Shown in pieces: positions 60,815-64,000 of a stretch of DNA of 64,000 bases. Position 1 is the stretch's first letter, and each line of letters begins with the position of its first letter. The notes under the pieces are model-generated. The model ran no database searches. It had not been told where the DNA came from and worked only from the letters and a program-made list of their open reading frames with translations. The stretch lies in contig JAAQVN010000001.1 in NCBI GenBank assembly GCA_011754535.1, positions 558,001-622,000 of the forward strand, in the 5' to 3' direction. The translations under genes were made by a program, and so were the position numbers. The DNA comes from Enterobacter asburiae (GTDB lineage: Bacteria; Pseudomonadota; Gammaproteobacteria; Enterobacterales; Enterobacteriaceae).

Positions 60815-62310
60815 TAAATTTCCTTCAAACTTATCAGTACTGCCAAAAGCGGTGTCAACATATCCCAGAAGCGATTCAAAAACTGAGGTTCAACTTTGTG
60901 AACTTTGCTTCCATGTATGTATTCGTTCAATGTGTTCAAACTGTAATCATTGCTTACATGTAGTAACTGATCAATAACTTTGTTAGCCTCTTTTACGTCT
61001 ATATATTCGCCGCGCAGAGTACTTAGCTTTTGCTGCAGTGTAAGGTCATTGTAGCCTTTCTTTTCATACTTGGACAGCCTATCCTTCAGATCATTTGAAT
61101 GAATGTATTCATCCACAGCAAGCTCAAGAAAAATACGTAATGACGCTGCTGTCACATTAGGATAGATAAATACTGGTAGTTTTTGAAACTCTTTAAAAAG
61201 TGATTTTAGTTTGTAACTAGTTGTTGATATTTCATGATAGCAATCAGTTAACTGACGCCGCCTAGGATCCCCTTTTAACTTTGGCTTATCTTCTGGTTTA
61301 GGATCCTGAACTTTTGTTGGGTCTGCAGGGATTGGGTCAGGGGTGTCTGAAGGGGCTGGGGTAGGATTAACCTCAATACCGGCATGGGGAATATCATCTT
61401 TATTTGCATCTTCTAGACTTTTTACTTTAGGTAGGAAATCAAATATTTTTTGGAAGCTAGAATCAATAGTACGAGTATTGACCAAGAACCCTAACTCATT
61501 GTTTTTATTTAGCATTAACTTAAGGAATTTAGCATAAGCAAAACAAAAAGTTGACATTTCAGCCTTAATTACAACACCCTCTTCATTAAAGTCGATATGC
61601 CAAGCATCGCGAACTTGACTATTCCCGAACCATCGTTCTAATACAGTCATATTAATTTTATGGCTATAGACTTGCTCTTTTTCTTCATGCGTAAGATATT
61701 GTGTCACTTCTTGTCTTGTCGCGATATCACGTATTTTTACATACCGTAAAGCCTCGATTATTGCTGCACGTTTAAAACCAGTGTATTCGATGGTTTTGTC
61801 AATATCTTGCCCTTCTGCGTCATAGACATCGATTATAAATCGTTGCCATCTGACAAGGTTACTTGCTGAAGAATGACGTTGTAAAATATACCACCTAGCA
61901 TCATCGTAAGAAGGCGCTACACATACTCTAATTTTCTCCAGCTCGTCTCTGTCAATCATCCTTGATAGGTTGACAACAAGTTTACGAATAGACAATGGGG
62001 CTTTATCAGGCGAACGTAACAGTTTCAGAGCCATTACCCTTCGATTGCCTTCTGCAACAACGAAATCTTTATCTTTATTTTGCCAAACTACAACAGGGTC
62101 GAATGATTGAAAACCTCGTGTCGCAATAGATCTCATTAAAGTTAAAAAGTTTTGTTCATCATTGTCATCAGATATTAACTCCTCAACAAAATCGCGAACT
62201 GTAACGAGCTTACTTGAGGGATCTAAACGTGGATTATTAGACCATAACTTAAGGTTATCCACGGAACGTAGCACTCTTTTTTCCCACCATTTATTGTGTT
62301 CTTGAATCAT
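60814..62310 (-). CDS. ParB/sulfiredoxin-like nuclease-domain protein
   Basis: Protein of 498 residues. Residues about 20-130 form a ParB/Srx-type domain with the diagnostic DFVVAEGNRRVMALKLL (EGNRR at 87-91). A helical middle part at 130-300 is followed by a proline-rich linker at about 312-345 (NPTPAPSDTPDPIPADP) and a helical C-terminal domain. It is not a plasmid partition ParB: there is no ParA and the methylase gene is coupled to it. Likely a methylation-linked defence or modification partner; the mechanism is unknown. AT-rich. Confidence 0.82.
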   Translation of the reverse strand: MIQEHNKWWEKRVLRSVDNLKLWSNNPRLDPSSKLVTVRDFVEELISDDNDEQNFLTLMRSIATRGFQSFDPVVVWQNKDKDFVVAEGNRRVMALKLLRSPDKAPLSIRKLVVNLSRMIDRDELEKIRVCVAPSYDDARWYILQRHSSASNLVRWQRFIIDVYDAEGQDIDKTIEYTGFKRAAIIEALRYVKIRDIATRQEVTQYLTHEEKEQVYSHKINMTVLERWFGNSQVRDAWHIDFNEEGVVIKAEMSTFCFAYAKFLKLMLNKNNELGFLVNTRTIDSSFQKIFDFLPKVKSLEDANKDDIPHAGIEVNPTPAPSDTPDPIPADPTKVQDPKPEDKPKLKGDPRRRQLTDCYHEISTTSYKLKSLFKEFQKLPVFIYPNVTAASLRIFLELAVDEYIHSNDLKDRLSKYEKKGYNDLTLQQKLSTLRGEYIDVKEANKVIDQLLHVSNDYSLNTLNEYIHGSKVHKVEPQFLNRFWDMLTPLLAVLISLKEI

Positions 62311-62398
62311 ATAATAAATATTCCATATGGTTATTAATTGTAGTATTAGATAACGGGTTATACTGTTGCAGTAATGATAAATAAAAAATGATCGAGTA

Positions 62399-63277
62399 TC
62401 AGTAGAAGTCCATTTTATACACCTCCCTACGATGCCATTCTACAAAACCCTCTCCAGGATAGTTGCCTTTTATGATTGGCAGGGCAATCTGCTTCCCAGC
62501 AAAATCCCAGAACAGTCTTCCAACTATCCCACTCCCATTCACCGCCTCGGACACGAGCAAACGCATATTCTCATCCAGCCCAATCGATCCTTTATCAAAC
62601 GCCTTATGATGAATTGCACACAGCGCCAGCCCGTTGGGGATCTCACACGGCCCGCCAAACTGCTTCCATTTAATATGGGCGGCTTCAAGTCCTACAGAGG
62701 CGTTATCATGCCGCATGTTAAATCCGCAAATAGCACACTCGTAGTTATAAGCACGCAGCACCTGCTGACGGAACAGCGGATCGCGAACCTTACGGATTTG
62801 CTGGATATCAAAACCCATCTCATCCGCGAGCTCTTCCTGAATACTTTCAGGAAAATGCGCTTCAAGGATCTGCTGCGCCAGCGAGCTGATCAGGTTTTTG
62901 TTCTTACTCAGCAACGCAAAGTGTTCTTCATCAAACCCGCCTGCAACGTTATGTTCCACAAGTTCTTTAACAGGCGGTTGCTTACTGCCAGTGGTCGAAC
63001 AGAACTCAGTATTCTTCAGATCCCAAAATCCATCCCCTTTGAGCCGCCAGAAAGGCATATTCGGGTAATGCGTCTTCCTCTGTGGGCCAAAGCGTTCTAG
63101 CAGGCTAAGCAACTGTTCGTGGACTTCGGTTCCATAGTTAAACAATCGCGCATGCCCATGCTGATAGTTCGCAAGCACGTACAGAAGCAATAAAGGTTTA
63201 TGCGGCGCACGCTGTTCGCCTTTGCGCCAGATGGTGATGTCGGCAATTGCCTGTTCGAGAGTTTTGCTGGAAGCCAT
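62399..63277 (-). CDS. HNH restriction endonuclease of the phosphorothioated-DNA-binding type
   Basis: Protein of 292 residues from the ATG at 63277. The N-terminal part, about 1-165, looks like the sulphur-binding domain of ScoMcrA-type enzymes (HKPLLLLYVLANYQHGHARL, THYPNMPFWRLKGDGFWDL). The C-terminal part has an HNH nuclease with zinc cysteines: CAICGFNMRH, then EAAHIKWKQFGGPCEIPNGL and CAIHHKAFD. Such type IV enzymes cut DNA with phosphorothioate links made by Dnd systems. No dnd genes are visible here. Composition is closer to the chromosome than that of the two genes beside it, so it was probably gained separately. A TTG 14 codons upstream is a weaker start. Confidence 0.85.
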   Translation of the reverse strand: MASSKTLEQAIADITIWRKGEQRAPHKPLLLLYVLANYQHGHARLFNYGTEVHEQLLSLLERFGPQRKTHYPNMPFWRLKGDGFWDLKNTEFCSTTGSKQPPVKELVEHNVAGGFDEEHFALLSKNKNLISSLAQQILEAHFPESIQEELADEMGFDIQQIRKVRDPLFRQQVLRAYNYECAICGFNMRHDNASVGLEAAHIKWKQFGGPCEIPNGLALCAIHHKAFDKGSIGLDENMRLLVSEAVNGSGIVGRLFWDFAGKQIALPIIKGNYPGEGFVEWHRREVYKMDFY

Positions 63278-63425
63278 CGCGTTACGGAAGAAAGTAAATA
63301 ATTGCGATGATGCTCGCAAAACCTAGACCAATCAACCCGCAAACAACAAAAACATGACCTTACCGCACACAACACTAATTCCTGAATCCCCCTCGCAAAT
63401 TCCAAATTTACCCCACACCAAACCG

Positions 63426-63441
63426 CTGTATTTATATTCAG
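63426..63441. promoter_or_regulatory. LexA box upstream of symE
   Basis: CTGTATTTATATTCAG has the CTG-N10-CAG core of a LexA site. A consensus -10 TATAAT follows at 63447-63452, so LexA would cover the promoter. symE in E. coli is SOS-controlled in the same way. Confidence 0.75.
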
Positions 63442-63577
63442 CCCTGTATAATGAGCACCAGAAATTACGCCGAACGGCAAAGGAAGTAGCAAAGAATATT
63501 TAAAGAAGAATTCGCGATATGAAGGTGCTGCAACACCCCCATACCGCTAACCACTAACAACTAATCAGGAGTTGAAA

Positions 63578-64000
63578 ATGGCTGCGACGAATTTTAAGCC
63601 AGAGTTTACTGTTTGCAAAACAGAATCAGACGCTTTCACCGGCATGATTGAAAACCGCGAGCTGGTACGCAAAAACAGCGCCCGCCGTTTACACGGCAAC
63701 CAGCTCAACGCGGCCCCCGTCCATCCCCGCGCGGAGACGCCGCAGGACAGTGCCGCCTGCTGCGAACTTTATTCCCGCATAGATATGAAATACCTTCTGC
63801 TGGGCGGCGAGTGGTTAACCCGTGCGGGCTTTATCGACGGCATGCCCGTAAAAATCCGCGCCATGAAAGACTGCATTGTGATTACGCCGCAGCATACAAG
63901 AGAATTATGGGGATGCCTGGAAGGTATGAGCGTGGTGAATATAAATAAGCAGAAAGTCGTGCAGTGGTTGAAAACCTTTCCGGGAGCGCTGAATGATACA
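63578..64000 (+). CDS. symE: SymE-family type I toxin, runs off the window
   Basis: The frame opens at ATG 63578 (RBS AGGAG at 63567-63571) and stays open for 141 codons to the end of the window. Residues 65-105 carry the SymE signature: ELYSRIDMKYLLLGGEWLTR, AGFIDGMPVKI and CIVITPQ. SymE is an SOS-induced protein with an AbrB-like fold; its synthesis in E. coli is limited by the antisense RNA SymR and by Lon. The leader of about 120 bases between the -10 and the ATG leaves room for such an RNA, which was not identified. The first 60 residues differ from E. coli SymE. Confidence 0.82.
   Translation, partial: MAATNFKPEFTVCKTESDAFTGMIENRELVRKNSARRLHGNQLNAAPVHPRAETPQDSAACCELYSRIDMKYLLLGGEWLTRAGFIDGMPVKIRAMKDCIVITPQHTRELWGCLEGMSVVNINKQKVVQWLKTFPGALNDT

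Noticed and set aside
60814-62310. ParB-like protein taken as a plasmid partition gene
   Set aside because: No ParA, no parS-like repeats, and direct coupling to a DNA methylase gene. Only the ParB/Srx fold is shared.
63097-63492. Open frame of 131 codons on the minus strand upstream of the HNH gene
   Set aside because: It overlaps the 5' half of the HNH endonuclease gene in another frame and has no recognisable domain.
59778-64000. Direct repeat of the leuX 3' end marking the far border of the island
   Set aside because: No second copy of the CCGGTTCGAGTCCGGCCTTC segment was found up to the window edge.

Overview
The window is chromosomal DNA of a member of the Enterobacteriaceae, most likely Enterobacter or a close relative. 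Many proteins match Escherichia coli or Salmonella orthologues almost residue for residue (YtfT, YjfF, Fbp, Mpl, PmbA, NrdD, TreB, TreC, MgtA, PyrBI, RraB, MiaE), and the backbone order ytfRT-yjfF / fbp-mpl-darP-pmbA-cybC / nrdGD / treRBC / mgtA / ridA-pyrIB / tabA / argI-rraB-miaE follows the E. coli 95-97 min region. GC is high except in the last 5 kb. The genus is an inference.

Between these conserved genes sit several accessory blocks. (1) A chemoreceptor gene with a sigma-28 promoter and a broken LysR gene, between yjfF and fbp. (2) At 9.8-18.7 kb, between cybC and nrdGD, a nine-gene cluster of the EF_0829/AHA_3910 type: a small PRD protein, four conserved proteins of unknown function (SFCGS, DUF4312, DUF4311, DUF4310), an amidohydrolase, a DgaE-like PLP ammonia-lyase and a DgaF-like aldolase, then a secreted beta-propeller lactonase and a PRD/EIIB/EIIA regulator. 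It looks like an uncharacterised uptake and degradation system for an amino-sugar acid and is the best candidate for an undescribed system. (3) At 21.7-28 kb, an alpha-mannoside PTS locus (EIIA, GH38 mannosidase, EIIBC, RpiR-type regulator, KdgM-type porin). (4) At 35.5-39.5 kb, chitin-degradation genes (GH20 hexosaminidase, GbpA-like lytic monooxygenase). (5) At 41.7-47 kb, a Salmonella-type arginine deiminase locus (ArgR paralogue, YfcC-family carrier, arcB, arcC, arcA). (6) At 48.2-55.2 kb, the complete yagEFGH-xynR xylonate/xyloside cluster, followed by an orphan amidase-effector/immunity pair whose effector is broken, then argI. (7) After the leuX tRNA, an AT-rich defence island: Dam-like methylase plus ParB-like partner, a phosphorothioate-DNA-type HNH restriction enzyme, and an SOS-controlled SymE toxin that runs off the window.

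Regulatory sequence is well preserved: a PhoP box and mgtL leader before mgtA, NrdR, FNR and DnaA boxes before nrdD, the pyrL attenuator before pyrBI, paired ARG boxes before argI, an FNR site before arcA, a KdgR-like box before tabA, a candidate XynR operator before yagE, and a 20-bp perfect palindrome with two CRP-like sites before the EF_0829-type operon. Two repeat families are dispersed between genes: classical REP (two copies) and a CCCTCACCC/CCCTCTCCC hairpin element (nine sites).
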